Shown here one piece after another: positions 1 to 9,021 of a stretch of 64,000 nt of DNA (position 1 is the stretch's first letter; the number at the start of each line of letters is the position of its first letter). The notes below the pieces were generated by a model. The model made no database searches. It was not told the DNA's origin and saw only the letters and a program-made list of their open reading frames with translations. The translations under genes and the position numbers were made by a program. This DNA is from Octadecabacter sp. (GTDB taxonomy: Bacteria > Pseudomonadota > Alphaproteobacteria > Rhodobacterales > Rhodobacteraceae): contig JAGGNB010000113.1 in the NCBI GenBank assembly GCA_017886375.1, forward strand, positions 1 to 64,000, given 5' to 3'.

Positions 1-101
1 TGACGGCGGGCCAAATGATCATTGAAACGCCCGAAGGAATGGACGGCCAAGTGATGCTTTTCCAAAACGGTGTTCGGCTGGTATACACCCCGCAGCAATA
101 G
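1..101 (+). CDS. lptC: LptC C-terminus (partial, 5' end outside window)
   Basis: An open frame from base 3 to the TAG at 99-101 gives 32 residues, ending in LVYTPQQ. The fragment is too short for a motif-based call. It sits 11 bp before lptA and lptB, which is where LptC, the inner-membrane anchored bridge protein of lipopolysaccharide transport, normally lies, and the short beta-strand-like pattern fits the end of an LptC jellyroll. The assignment rests on context. Confidence 0.6.
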   Translation, partial: TAGQMIIETPEGMDGQVMLFQNGVRLVYTPQQ

Positions 102-112
102 GATTCTTTGAC

Positions 113-598
113 GTGAAAATTTTCAAAACTGCTTTGTTCTGCGCGTCCATGATCTGCGCCGCCCCAGTGTTCGCCCAAACCGACATCAACCTTGGGGCGA
201 TTAACGCGGACCCGACTGCGCCGGTAGAAATAACAGCTGACAGCCTCAGCATTGATCAGGTGTCTGGCACGGCGATCTTCATCGGCAACGTCGTATTCGG
301 CCAAGGCGAACTGCGATTGAACGCCGCGCGCGTGCAAGTCATCTATGACGATGCATCCGGCGATATCAGCCGCCTATCTGCAAGCGGCGGCGTGACGTTC
401 GCGACTGCAACCGAAGCCGCCGAGGCGTCAACAGCTGACTATAATCTTGATACAGGAACGCTTGAATTGGCAGGCGATGTGTTATTGACCCAAGGGGCCA
501 GTGCAATTTCGTCAGATACCATGCGCGTGAACTTGTCTGATGGCAGCGCCCAAATGGAAGGCCGCGTGCGCACGATATTCAACCAAGGCAACAACTGA
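113..598 (+). CDS. lptA: Lipopolysaccharide transport periplasmic protein LptA
   Basis: A 161-residue protein of the OstA/LptA family, which forms the periplasmic bridge carrying lipopolysaccharide from the LptBFGC complex to LptD. Residues 1-21 are a signal peptide ending in PVFA-Q. The body (about 32-150) shows the repeated beta-strand pattern of the OstA jellyroll (PVEITADSLSIDQ, GTAIFIGNVVFGQGELRLNAARV). The start is GTG at 113; it places the signal peptide directly at the N-terminus. The stop overlaps the lptB start (TGATG), so the two are probably translationally coupled. The length is typical. Confidence 0.92.
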   Translation: MKIFKTALFCASMICAAPVFAQTDINLGAINADPTAPVEITADSLSIDQVSGTAIFIGNVVFGQGELRLNAARVQVIYDDASGDISRLSASGGVTFATATEAAEASTADYNLDTGTLELAGDVLLTQGASAISSDTMRVNLSDGSAQMEGRVRTIFNQGNN

Positions 599-1362
599 TG
601 CCAGATTCCGGACATGGATTGACGGTCACAGATGGTGACGTCGGCCTGAAGGTCGTCAACTTGCGGAAAAGCTACCGCAAACGGATGGTCATTCGTGACG
701 TCAGCCTTGAACTGGGTCGTGGCGAAGTTGTTGCGCTTCTTGGGCCAAACGGATCCGGCAAAACCACTTGTTTCTATGCCATCGCAGGTCTTGTGACGCC
801 CGAAGCCGGCAATGTCATTGTCGACGGCCGCGACATTACAGCCTTGCCGATGTATCGCCGTGCGAAACTCGGTATCGGGTATTTACCGCAAGAAATGTCT
901 ATTTTTCGCGGGCTAAGCGTCGAAGACAATATCCTCGCGATCCTTGAAATTGCCGAACCTGACCGCACCCGTCGACGTGAACGACTCGAAGAGTTGCTGT
1001 CGGAGTTTTCGATCGAACATTTGCGCCGCGCCCCGGCGATGGCCCTGTCAGGTGGTGAACGCAGGCGTGCAGAAATCGCACGCTGTCTGGCCGCTGATCC
1101 AAAATATGTGCTGCTGGATGAACCATTTGCTGGCGTTGATCCGATTGCTGTGGGAGAAATTCGCCACCTTACGGCAGACCTCAAGAACCGTGGGATCGGC
1201 GTGTTGATAACCGACCATAACGTCCAGGAAACGCTACAGATTGTGGATCGGGCCTACATTCTGCATGACGGCAAAATCCTGATGTCCGGCACCACGGACG
1301 AGGTCGTGCGCGACGAGAATGTGCGCCGCGTTTACCTTGGGAATTCCTTCCGCGTTCCGTGA
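598..1362 (+). CDS. lptB: LPS export ABC transporter ATP-binding protein LptB
   Basis: A 254-residue ATPase that powers extraction of lipopolysaccharide from the inner membrane by LptBFG. It has Walker A GPNGSGKTT (49-57), Q-loop around Gln98, signature LSGGERRRAEIARCL (about 150-164) and Walker B VLLDEP (171-176) followed by the typical LptB stretch FAGVDPIAV. The N-terminus has about 12 extra residues compared with many LptB proteins; the ATG at 598 is kept because it overlaps the lptA stop. LptF and LptG are not in the window, as is usual. Confidence 0.96.
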   Translation: MPDSGHGLTVTDGDVGLKVVNLRKSYRKRMVIRDVSLELGRGEVVALLGPNGSGKTTCFYAIAGLVTPEAGNVIVDGRDITALPMYRRAKLGIGYLPQEMSIFRGLSVEDNILAILEIAEPDRTRRRERLEELLSEFSIEHLRRAPAMALSGGERRRAEIARCLAADPKYVLLDEPFAGVDPIAVGEIRHLTADLKNRGIGVLITDHNVQETLQIVDRAYILHDGKILMSGTTDEVVRDENVRRVYLGNSFRVP

Positions 1363-1577
1363 TCTTTTTACAGATGTCATTGACAGGCACCCCCCTTTTG
1401 TCGCCAAATACTAATGATGACAGAACAGGTTTCCAATGCAAACTGGTCCACGCCTCACAGGCGCCAGTCGCACACAGCCCATTCCCTGGCATCACCCCTG
1501 ACAATTCCAGCTTAACTTAACGTTGTCTTAATCGTTTTGATGCCCGAATTGCCTTTAACGACTAAAAAGGAGACGAG

Positions 1578-2153
1578 ATGCACTATCAGATCACAGGAAA
1601 GCAAATCGACATTGGTGAAGCCCTGCAAACCCATGTGCAGTCTGAAATGAGTGAGGTTTTTAGCAAATATGCCGGACGTCCAACCGACGCAATTATTGTT
1701 TTTTCCAAGAGCGGGCATGAATATGTTTGCGAAGCTGAAGTCCATCTTTCAACAGGTTTGACCGCACAGGCCAAAGGCAAAGCCACTGAAATCTATGCAG
1801 CTTTTGATGGTGCATCCGAAAAAATGGAAAAACAGCTGCGGCGGTATAAGCGCCGTCTAAAGGATCATCATAGGGACCGATCACAACCCGTTGAACTTTC
1901 TGATGCAGGCTCGTATATCCTCGCTTCGAACGATGAGTCGGATGATCAGGAACCGAACGGCGTAAACTCAATGATCGTGGCTGAGATGGAGACCAAAATC
2001 CCATCAATCTCCGTCGGAGAAGCAGTCATGCAAATGGAGATCGCCGATGCACCGGTGTTGGTTTTCCGAAACGAAGGACATAGCGGAATCAACGTTGTTT
2101 ATCGCCGCGAAGACGGCAACATCGGTTGGATAGACCCGCGTAACACAGGCTAG
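1578..2153 (+). CDS. hpf: Ribosome hibernation promoting factor, long form
   Basis: A 191-residue long-form HPF. Residues 1-100 are the S30AE domain that binds the 30S decoding centre in stationary phase. A linker (about 105-130) leads to the C-terminal domain (about 131-191, ending in VVYRREDGNIGWIDP) that pairs two 30S subunits to give 100S ribosomes. The start has a strong ribosome binding site (AAGGAG, about 6 bp before ATG). Its place between lptB and ptsN mirrors the rpoN-hpf-ptsN region of other proteobacteria, but no rpoN is present; 215 bp of non-coding DNA separates it from lptB. Confidence 0.95.
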   Translation: MHYQITGKQIDIGEALQTHVQSEMSEVFSKYAGRPTDAIIVFSKSGHEYVCEAEVHLSTGLTAQAKGKATEIYAAFDGASEKMEKQLRRYKRRLKDHHRDRSQPVELSDAGSYILASNDESDDQEPNGVNSMIVAEMETKIPSISVGEAVMQMEIADAPVLVFRNEGHSGINVVYRREDGNIGWIDPRNTG

Positions 2154-2182
2154 TTCGGGCAACGTCCGACGTGATTTAAAGC

Positions 2183-2647
2183 ATGACAATACAAGACATT
2201 CTTCCGGCGGCCGGAATTAAGGTGATTGCTGCAGCAAGCAGCAAGAAGCGTATGTTCCATGACATTGCCGATATGGCAGAATCTTGTTTTAGAATGAAGC
2301 AGTCCGTTGTGATTGATGCCCTTCTGGACCGCGAAAGCCTTGGCCCCACAGGCGTGGGCCATGGCGTCGCGCTTCCGCATGCACGTCTTCCGGGATTGGA
2401 GCAGGTCTGCGGGCTGTTCTTGCGGGTGAAAAAGCCACTGGATTTTGATTCTGTGGATCGCCAGCCAGTTGATCTCGTGTTTGCTCTTTTTGCTCCTGAA
2501 GACGCTGGTGTCATCCATCTCAAAGCACTGGCACTCGTGTCGCGTACGCTGCGCGACGAAGGCATCTGTGCCAAGCTTCGGGCGAACGAAGACCCAACCA
2601 CAATTTACACGATCCTGACCGAAGCGAGTTCTGCACAGGCTGCATAA
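2183..2647 (+). CDS. ptsN: PTS IIA-like nitrogen regulatory protein PtsN (EIIA-Ntr)
   Basis: A 154-residue EIIA-Ntr, the terminal phosphoryl acceptor of the nitrogen PTS; it regulates targets such as potassium transport rather than moving sugar. The phosphorylation site is His66 in GVALPHARLP. It lies 29 bp after hpf on the same strand, a conserved pairing. It is convergent with the sulfotransferase-like gene, with only 10 bp between the stops and no obvious terminator. Confidence 0.95.
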   Translation: MTIQDILPAAGIKVIAAASSKKRMFHDIADMAESCFRMKQSVVIDALLDRESLGPTGVGHGVALPHARLPGLEQVCGLFLRVKKPLDFDSVDRQPVDLVFALFAPEDAGVIHLKALALVSRTLRDEGICAKLRANEDPTTIYTILTEASSAQAA

Positions 2648-2657
2648 ACCCAACAGT

Positions 2658-4079
2658 TTAAACGTATGGCCCAAATCCGAACATAATGTAGTCGCGCTGA
2701 TAAACGTCGTGGACCGCCGCCTCAATTTCATCGTCATAAATTTCGGCCAACAACGCTGCATGGGGATCAGTCACATCCGCGATCTTTGGCATTGTTGATT
2801 TGCCAACCTGCGCCGCCACGATCCCAAGGTCTTCTTCCAGTCGCTCTTCGCGCAGAATTAAATCGGGCGATGCGAATTCCGCAAACCCCTGCAACGCCTG
2901 TGACTGTGTTGCCCAATGTGCATCCACACGGATCGCAGTCTGCGATGCAATATTCGATTTCACAAACTTCAAGAATGCAAGAAATGCCGCTCGGTGTTCT
3001 AGCGGCGTGTAGACCGGATCGGGATATTTTGCAGGGATCGGCAATTTAAATTGGTTGCGCAGAATATTTCTAATTTCGGTAAGACTGCCCTCATCTGATG
3101 ATAGTATCTTATCGTAGAACGCTGCATGGGCGCGGGCAACTGGATGGCGCAGAACGGTAAAGCTGCGATGACCGGGCAGTTGTCGTTTCCATTGACGCAG
3201 GGATTTCTGGGTGAACTTTCCCAGAAGATCGTCCTGCTGCGCATCATCAAGGCCCGCCAACCACGCTTTTACAACTGCGACGGGGCCAGATTTGATCGGC
3301 AAGTACAAAAGCGGGGATTTGGACGCTGCAATGTAGCCTGGCACCGCTGGCCCGCGACGTGGTTCAAAGTTCGGTGTGCGGTTCAGGTTAAACCGATCCA
3401 GCTGCGCGAGCGCTGTTTCCATCTCATCAAAGTTCTCGACTTTGTCGGACAGTGCGCTGGGGTTTTGTTTCTTCAACGACGTGTCGAGCGTTTCAAGACG
3501 TTCATAGACACCAAGAAAGCCAGCAAGTCCGTTCATAACATCAACGTCTTGCAGGTCTTCATAATCTATATAAAACGCTGTCTGTCCGGCCTTCTGCAAC
3601 GTGTTGAGAAGACGCACCTGAAACGCCTGTAGCTTGTCGATGTGTTGCCTGAATTCAGTCGCTTTGAACGTCACGGTGTCTTCGCGCAATCGTTTTACAT
3701 CAGTCAGTTTCCACTGGCCGGTGGCCTTTGCGATTTTCCAACTGACGTAGCTTTCAACCGGATTGCGGGTCAAAATAATCTTGGCGCAACGTTGATCGGC
3801 CATCACAGCGTCAAACACCCGTGGATCGTGGTCGTTGAAATAGCGAAAACCAGTCAATCCATCCGCAACTTTGACTTTTTCCAGCAGAATGTGCGGGTCA
3901 GCGTTGCGATCTTCCAGCGTCACATCCAGAATCTCTGTTCGGTTTGGATAGCCGACAAAATGCGGATTATACGCCTCACCAAGGCAAGTCAGACCATCAA
4001 ACGCGTTGATGTTGGTTTCCAAAAAGTTGGACCCAGTGCGCATTTCCGCGAACACGACAAAATAGTCAAAATTACCCAT
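2658..4079 (-). CDS. Two-domain sulfotransferase-like protein
   Basis: A 473-residue cytoplasmic protein with two P-loop regions of sulfotransferase type. The N-terminal half has a 5'-phosphosulfate loop (AEMRTGSNFLE, about 11-21) and a 3'-phosphate motif (IILTRNPVESYVSW, about 101-114), as in NodH/Stf0-like enzymes that use PAPS. The second half repeats the plan: YLPIKSGP (about 259-266) and FTVLRHPVARAHAAFYDKI (about 307-325), closer to Golgi-type sulfotransferase 2 enzymes. It is the last gene of a glycosyltransferase operon, starting 3 bp after the preceding stop. A glycan substrate is inferred from context; none is shown by sequence. One domain may be inactive. Confidence 0.8.
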   Translation of the reverse strand: MGNFDYFVVFAEMRTGSNFLETNINAFDGLTCLGEAYNPHFVGYPNRTEILDVTLEDRNADPHILLEKVKVADGLTGFRYFNDHDPRVFDAVMADQRCAKIILTRNPVESYVSWKIAKATGQWKLTDVKRLREDTVTFKATEFRQHIDKLQAFQVRLLNTLQKAGQTAFYIDYEDLQDVDVMNGLAGFLGVYERLETLDTSLKKQNPSALSDKVENFDEMETALAQLDRFNLNRTPNFEPRRGPAVPGYIAASKSPLLYLPIKSGPVAVVKAWLAGLDDAQQDDLLGKFTQKSLRQWKRQLPGHRSFTVLRHPVARAHAAFYDKILSSDEGSLTEIRNILRNQFKLPIPAKYPDPVYTPLEHRAAFLAFLKFVKSNIASQTAIRVDAHWATQSQALQGFAEFASPDLILREERLEEDLGIVAAQVGKSTMPKIADVTDPHAALLAEIYDDEIEAAVHDVYQRDYIMFGFGPYV

Positions 4080-4082
4080 GTT

Positions 4083-5777
4083 CTAGCGTACCAAATAGGG
4101 TTTGCGGCGCGACGGGCGTTGCACCGTTGGGCCAGCGTCGGAGGGGAAGTCACCCATCAGATACGGATGCATCCCCTGGTTTTTAAGGTTTTGTAAGAAC
4201 TGACCAAAGCCTGTCAGGTCCGCCATTTTTGGGGCCTCGGTGACACGGCGCAGATTCTTGGCACCCATTTCATCAAGGACCGTTTGCAGCGCCTCCATCG
4301 GCGTTTCAATGAAATCAGCCAACGTCCAAATCCGAATACGCGCCTTGACCCAAGTGGAGCGGAGCGCGTTTAAATGCTCACTCTCAATGCGCTGCAAGTC
4401 GGCAGCATCCGCGCGGATATCTGAGAAGTTCCGGTTCGACTGGAACAGCGGAATGGCCCAGGCACCAGAGATCACAGAAATCTGTGCGTTGGGGTCTTTG
4501 GCTAAATCCCAGCTGACAAGCTGACTGTCCATCGGGCCATATTGAAAGCACTGACGCTCACCACGCGTGTTCCAAATCAGGTTCACAAGAAAGGACTGCG
4601 CATGGTGGTCTCGTAATTTCGCATTGTCGCACAATGCGCCGCTGAACGTCTCTTGCCGGCCCTCAAATTCGACACGGTCTTTGGCATATAAATGCCCATG
4701 CACCCGTGTACCTGTCATCCGCCCGAGCCATGGTTCAAAATCTTCAAACAGTTCGGCAAAGCCTTCGAACACTGAATATGGCGCAGAGGTAAATCCGTTC
4801 TCATGCCCTGGTCGGGGCAGGCGACTTTGCATGAACAGGCCCGCGCGCCCACGTGTGCGCCGCTCAACCGCCTTTGAAAAGATACGGTCAATCTTGCCGG
4901 GGTTCGGTTCAGCCCCCTTCAACGGATTTTCTTCGTTCAGGAAGTTATCATAAAGCCTGTTCGCATGTGGCCATATTTTGCGCGCAACAAAGCAATCTGA
5001 TCGCCGAAGAAGTTGCAGATGATCGTCATAAAAGATGTGCGGTTTGCCCTGATAGTCGAACTTGGACAGCGTGAGGGACCGGCTTTCGACACTTTGCGAA
5101 TAGAGCCGCACAAGCGTCTGAAAATAGCTTTCATCCGGAATCCAGACCCGCTTGAAATATCTGTCATAAACGGCGCGATCGGGGTCTTCCAGAATCGCCG
5201 ACAATGTCTGGCGCGTCAGACACCACCACTGCGATCCCATGTGCGGCACAATCCCTTCAGGCACGCGGCGGTACATTTTGAATCGCCGTTGAAAATCAAC
5301 GTAACTGTCAAATAGCATACGATGCTTACGCCATGAAAAGGGAAACCGCAGCGTGAAGCGTTCAAAATCAAGGCCGCCTTGGGTCCACGGAACGTCTGCG
5401 GTCGTCGCGCTTTCGATGAAATCGGTACGCGGGCGTTTTTCCAGATAGGATTGCAAATCTTTGATCGGGCGCAGCGGTAAACAAGACCCAGACGCCAGAT
5501 AGACATGACGCACGTCGGCAAATTTATTCAACATCATACTTGATGCGGATTGCGACGCAGCGACGATGCCCCACGTGCCCCATTCACAGCGATGGCGCTT
5601 GGAAAACATCACATCCGGCAAGTCTGCCACGCTTTTTACGAATGCATCGTAGCTGGCAAATTTAACGTTCTTGTCGACATGGATCACCACGGGGCAACCC
5701 GCAGCCGCCCAATGACGTATCGCCTGTTCGGCACGATCAAATGCATTGTGCACCAACATGACGACACCGACGCTCAT
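4083..5777 (-). CDS. GT14 (core-2/I-branching type) glycosyltransferase with C-terminal DUF
   Basis: A 564-residue protein. Residues 1 to about 290 match the core-2/I-branching beta-1,6-N-acetylglucosaminyltransferase family: MLVHNAFDRAEQAIRHW at the start, RCEWGTWGIV (63-72), YLASGSCLPLRPI (93-105), GSQWWCLTR (181-189) and PDESYFQT (214-221), which holds the likely catalytic Glu. Residues about 300-564 are a separate domain, with no motif I can name, that accompanies this family in Roseobacter-group genomes. The start overlaps the stop of the preceding glycosyltransferase (ATGA). The donor and acceptor sugars are unknown. Confidence 0.85.
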   Translation of the reverse strand: MSVGVVMLVHNAFDRAEQAIRHWAAAGCPVVIHVDKNVKFASYDAFVKSVADLPDVMFSKRHRCEWGTWGIVAASQSASSMMLNKFADVRHVYLASGSCLPLRPIKDLQSYLEKRPRTDFIESATTADVPWTQGGLDFERFTLRFPFSWRKHRMLFDSYVDFQRRFKMYRRVPEGIVPHMGSQWWCLTRQTLSAILEDPDRAVYDRYFKRVWIPDESYFQTLVRLYSQSVESRSLTLSKFDYQGKPHIFYDDHLQLLRRSDCFVARKIWPHANRLYDNFLNEENPLKGAEPNPGKIDRIFSKAVERRTRGRAGLFMQSRLPRPGHENGFTSAPYSVFEGFAELFEDFEPWLGRMTGTRVHGHLYAKDRVEFEGRQETFSGALCDNAKLRDHHAQSFLVNLIWNTRGERQCFQYGPMDSQLVSWDLAKDPNAQISVISGAWAIPLFQSNRNFSDIRADAADLQRIESEHLNALRSTWVKARIRIWTLADFIETPMEALQTVLDEMGAKNLRRVTEAPKMADLTGFGQFLQNLKNQGMHPYLMGDFPSDAGPTVQRPSRRKPYLVR

Positions 5778-6790
5778 GCCCAGTTGCCTTTCGACATGAG
5801 GCCAAGAATTTCAAGCTGGCGCCAGTTGATGTATTTCTCAGACCATTTGCACCACAAGTCAGGATGTTTCGAAATTCCGTCCGCGTAGGCCTTATATTCC
5901 TGACTGCCCGCGTAGTGCTCACCACGCGCCAATTCTTCGGCTGCTTTGACGCCAAACGTATCGAGGAACTTGGCATGCAGCAGCACGCCTGATGCTTTTT
6001 CGCCACCCCATTCATCATACACAAGATTCAAGCCGCGCGGCAGAACCATATGGGTGGAACTCACGTAGGCGTAATTCCTGTTCCACTTCACCAGTGGCGT
6101 TTTGTTCAACGCGGGCGCACGCCATGGCTCATCCTTAAAGAACACGCGGGCCCGCGGGCCGCCTTGAATCCACAGATTGTAGAATAAATGGTTCTTTGAA
6201 ACCGTGTAATTGCCGCTATCAAACCACGACGCGATCTCCATCGGGTCTTGGCCACGTTGATAAGGTACAGCATCAAGCCGACCTTTGGGGTACATATCCA
6301 ACAGCATTGCACCAAAACTGCGAATGTCAGACGCATCCAGCCAATCGGTCAACGCACGCACAGGCCGGGTGTCGCAGAACGGGTAGACAAAAAACTCATC
6401 CGGATCGACGACAAGCGTCCAATGACCATCCGCATATTTACGCTGAAGGTGGTTCAGCCAGTCGACGCCAAACCGCGAACGGCGATAGCTACCCTTGGCC
6501 TTCCAGACCGAAACATCCGGTTGATTCACTGCATAGTCGCCACCACCATCATCGCTATCGTTGTCCACCATAATGAAATGGTCGACACCTAAGTCACGGT
6601 AATATTTAAAGAAATATGGCAAGCGAATGTCTTCGTTGCGAAACGTGCAGAACACAAGGATATCGTTAGGCTTAATTTGGCTTGTACGATCTTTGACCGA
6701 CGACAACTCACGCGACTTGCGCCAGGCACGCAGGTGCCCCCGCTTTCGCTTAAGGCGAAGCCGATATGATGTCCAAGCGCTCAAGTTCAT
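5774..6790 (-). CDS. Glycosyltransferase family 2-like protein (paralog of the next gene)
   Basis: A GT-A fold glycosyltransferase of the type annotated as glycosyl transferase family 2/DUF23-like: LVFCTFRNEDIRLPYFFKYY, then IMVDNDSDDGG, then a metal-binding DPDEFFVYP. The frame stays open to 6886 (370 residues), but I prefer the ATG at 6790 (338 residues), because the homologous part with the neighbouring paralog begins there (YRLRLKRKRG against YRMRWKRRR). Neither start has a convincing ribosome binding site at normal spacing. The stop overlaps the GT14 start. A basic N-terminus suggests membrane or acceptor association. Substrate unknown. Confidence 0.85.
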   Translation of the reverse strand: MNLSAWTSYRLRLKRKRGHLRAWRKSRELSSVKDRTSQIKPNDILVFCTFRNEDIRLPYFFKYYRDLGVDHFIMVDNDSDDGGGDYAVNQPDVSVWKAKGSYRRSRFGVDWLNHLQRKYADGHWTLVVDPDEFFVYPFCDTRPVRALTDWLDASDIRSFGAMLLDMYPKGRLDAVPYQRGQDPMEIASWFDSGNYTVSKNHLFYNLWIQGGPRARVFFKDEPWRAPALNKTPLVKWNRNYAYVSSTHMVLPRGLNLVYDEWGGEKASGVLLHAKFLDTFGVKAAEELARGEHYAGSQEYKAYADGISKHPDLWCKWSEKYINWRQLEILGLMSKGNWA

Positions 6791-6934
6791 CCTTCCAATC
6801 GTGCCGCCGAAGTCTGCAAACCTCGCTAGAGCTTTATAGTTAACACACCATTGATAATACGAGTAATTGGCGCCCGTTGTTGCCATTCAATAAACAACAG
6901 GCAGAATTTGGCAACCTTTCGAAAAGGTGATGCT

Positions 6935-7999
6935 CTAACCCCACGTTCCACGTGTCATCAGCCCAAGAGATTCAAGCTGCGCAGTGCCACTGTATTCGAC
7001 AGACGAATCGATCCAAAGATCCGGATCGTCGATCAGCGCCTTGTAGTAGGGCTGGTACAGATCGCTGTTTTCAAAATGTTGCGCACGGGTCAGTTCCTCG
7101 GCAGATTTCTCTGCAATGTTGGGCAAGAATTTCGTGTGCAGCAGCACGCCGGACACGCGCGCGGCCCCACCCAAGTCAAACACTTCGTTCAGCCGTCGTG
7201 GAAGAATTTGGTGGGTAGACGTAACATAAGCAAAGCCACGACGCCATTTCACCAGCGGTGTCTTGTTCAGTGTCGGGGATCGTTCAGGCTGGCTGCCAAA
7301 AAACATCCGGTCCCGCACGCCGCCTTGTATCCATAAATTGCCAAACACCGGATGTATCTTCGCGCGGTAATTGTTGGCGTCAAACCACGGAAGGGTCCGG
7401 ATCGGATCATCCCCGGCCACATAACGCGACTGCCCGATTGGGCCCTTGGGGTACATATCCAGCATCAACGCTCCGAATGCCTCGCACCCCTTGGCGTCTA
7501 GATATTGGGTCAATGCACGCAGATCATGTGTGTCACTGTCTGGGTAGACCAACAGCTCGTCGGCATCGACGGTCAAGCACCACCGCCCTGCACCGTGTTT
7601 GATCTGCAAACAAGTCAGCCAATCCACCCCGAATCGAGAGCCTTTGTAACTATGCGGCGTGGTCCATAATGACACATCAGTCTGCTTGGCCAGAACCGCA
7701 GCAGTCCCATCATCACTGCCGTTGTCGACGATCAGAAAATGCGTAACGCCAAGCGCGCGGTAATGTGAAAGCCAGTGCTCAACCCGCGCCATTTCATTAC
7801 GCATGGTCGAAAAGACCAAGACGCCCGACTGCGGGATATCCCCACCTGAAAGGCGCGTTATCTCAGCACGCCGACGTAAAGACCGAACAAGCAAACGCCG
7901 GCGTTTCCACCGCATACGGTAAGCAAAGAGGGCCTTGGAAAAGGCCGACGCTTTGTGTTGATCAGCAATTTGATCCCCTGTGACAGTAAAGGGAAACAT
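6935..7999 (-). CDS. Glycosyltransferase family 2-like protein (paralog of the previous gene)
   Basis: A 354-residue GT-A type glycosyltransferase, clearly paralogous to the downstream gene along its whole length: LVFSTMRNEMARVEHWL, FLIVDNGSDDGTAAVL, SRFGVDWL, then DADELLVYPDSDTHDLRALTQYLDA. The ATG at 7999 is chosen over the TTG one codon upstream. It starts 11 bp after the galU stop, so it is in the same transcription unit; a 144-bp gap (48 bp if the next gene starts at 6886) follows. The tandem pair probably arose by duplication; a related but different sugar specificity is inference. Confidence 0.87.
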   Translation of the reverse strand: MFPFTVTGDQIADQHKASAFSKALFAYRMRWKRRRLLVRSLRRRAEITRLSGGDIPQSGVLVFSTMRNEMARVEHWLSHYRALGVTHFLIVDNGSDDGTAAVLAKQTDVSLWTTPHSYKGSRFGVDWLTCLQIKHGAGRWCLTVDADELLVYPDSDTHDLRALTQYLDAKGCEAFGALMLDMYPKGPIGQSRYVAGDDPIRTLPWFDANNYRAKIHPVFGNLWIQGGVRDRMFFGSQPERSPTLNKTPLVKWRRGFAYVTSTHQILPRRLNEVFDLGGAARVSGVLLHTKFLPNIAEKSAEELTRAQHFENSDLYQPYYKALIDDPDLWIDSSVEYSGTAQLESLGLMTRGTWG

Positions 8000-8010
8000 C
8001 AAACCAATGA

Positions 8011-8904
8011 CTACTGTGCGGCCTGATGCATCGACATCAATTCGCGCAAGTAGCCGTCGAATTCGCCGCGCAAATCGTCGCGGGCAAGTCCGAAGGCCAC
8101 TGTCGCTTGCAGGAAACCAGCCTTGGATCCGCAGTCAAACCGCTGTCCACGGAACCGATATCCAAACACGTCATGTCCGCTTTTCAGTTCAGCATCAATC
8201 GCATCGGTTAGCTGAACTTCGCCGCCTGACCCAGTTTTGATTTTGTTAAGATTCTGCATTATCCGTGGCGTCAGAATATATCGCCCGATGACCGCCAGGT
8301 TGGACGGCGCTTCTTCGGCAGCGGGTTTTTCAACCAGACCTTTGACGGACACCATAGACCCAAAATCCTCTTTGATATCGATCACGCCATAAGATGACGC
8401 TTTGTCTTTTGGCACTTCCATCGCGGCGACCATACAGCCACCAGTTTCCTCATGGGCTTCGACCATCTGTTGAAGACAGGGCGTTTCAGCCGCAATCACG
8501 TCATCAGGCAGGATCACCGCGAACGGTTCATTGGCAACCAGGCGGCGGGCACACCAAACTGCGTGGCCAAGACCCAGCGCCTTGTGTTGCCGGATATAGG
8601 CGATCGCGCCACTTTCCATGTTGGTGGATTTAAGCTCCTCCAACATATCGAGTTTGCCCTTTTTTCGCAGCGCGCGTTCCAATTCCGGAGCAATATCAAA
8701 ATAATCTTCAAGCGCGGATTTGCCGCGCGAGGTTACAAAAATAAATTCTTTGATGCCGGCGGCACGGGCTTCATCAATGGCGTATTGGATCAAAGGGCGA
8801 TCCACGAGCGTCATGATCTCTTTGGGGATAGACTTCGTTGCGGGTAGGAACCGCGTTCCCAAACCGGCAACTGGAAAGATAGCTTTTGTAACACGTTTTT
8901 GCAT
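8011..8904 (-). CDS. galU: UTP-glucose-1-phosphate uridylyltransferase
   Basis: A 297-residue bacterial-type GalU that makes UDP-glucose, a donor for exopolysaccharide and glycolipids. The signature N-terminus is present (KAIFPVAGLGTRFLPATKSIPKEI), as are the LVDRPLIQYAIDEA stretch and the VEKP and QLTDAI motifs. It is the first gene of the glycan operon running to 2658. The upstream 117 bp, after kdsB, is AT-richer than its surroundings and may carry the operon promoter; I could not fix a -35/-10 pair with confidence. Confidence 0.96.
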   Translation of the reverse strand: MQKRVTKAIFPVAGLGTRFLPATKSIPKEIMTLVDRPLIQYAIDEARAAGIKEFIFVTSRGKSALEDYFDIAPELERALRKKGKLDMLEELKSTNMESGAIAYIRQHKALGLGHAVWCARRLVANEPFAVILPDDVIAAETPCLQQMVEAHEETGGCMVAAMEVPKDKASSYGVIDIKEDFGSMVSVKGLVEKPAAEEAPSNLAVIGRYILTPRIMQNLNKIKTGSGGEVQLTDAIDAELKSGHDVFGYRFRGQRFDCGSKAGFLQATVAFGLARDDLRGEFDGYLRELMSMHQAAQ

Positions 8905-9021
8905 ATTTTTCTCATTATGAAGCTGAAAAGGGTTTTTTGCTCTCTAAGTCCATATCACCGATAATGTTGGCAACAAAGTGACCAAGCTTAGCGCAAAGCG
9001 GGGAAAATCAGCTCTTTTTAG

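Noticed and set aside
1436-1501. 21-codon frame in the lptB-hpf gap
   Set aside because: Weak ribosome binding site and no protein-like feature; too short to support.
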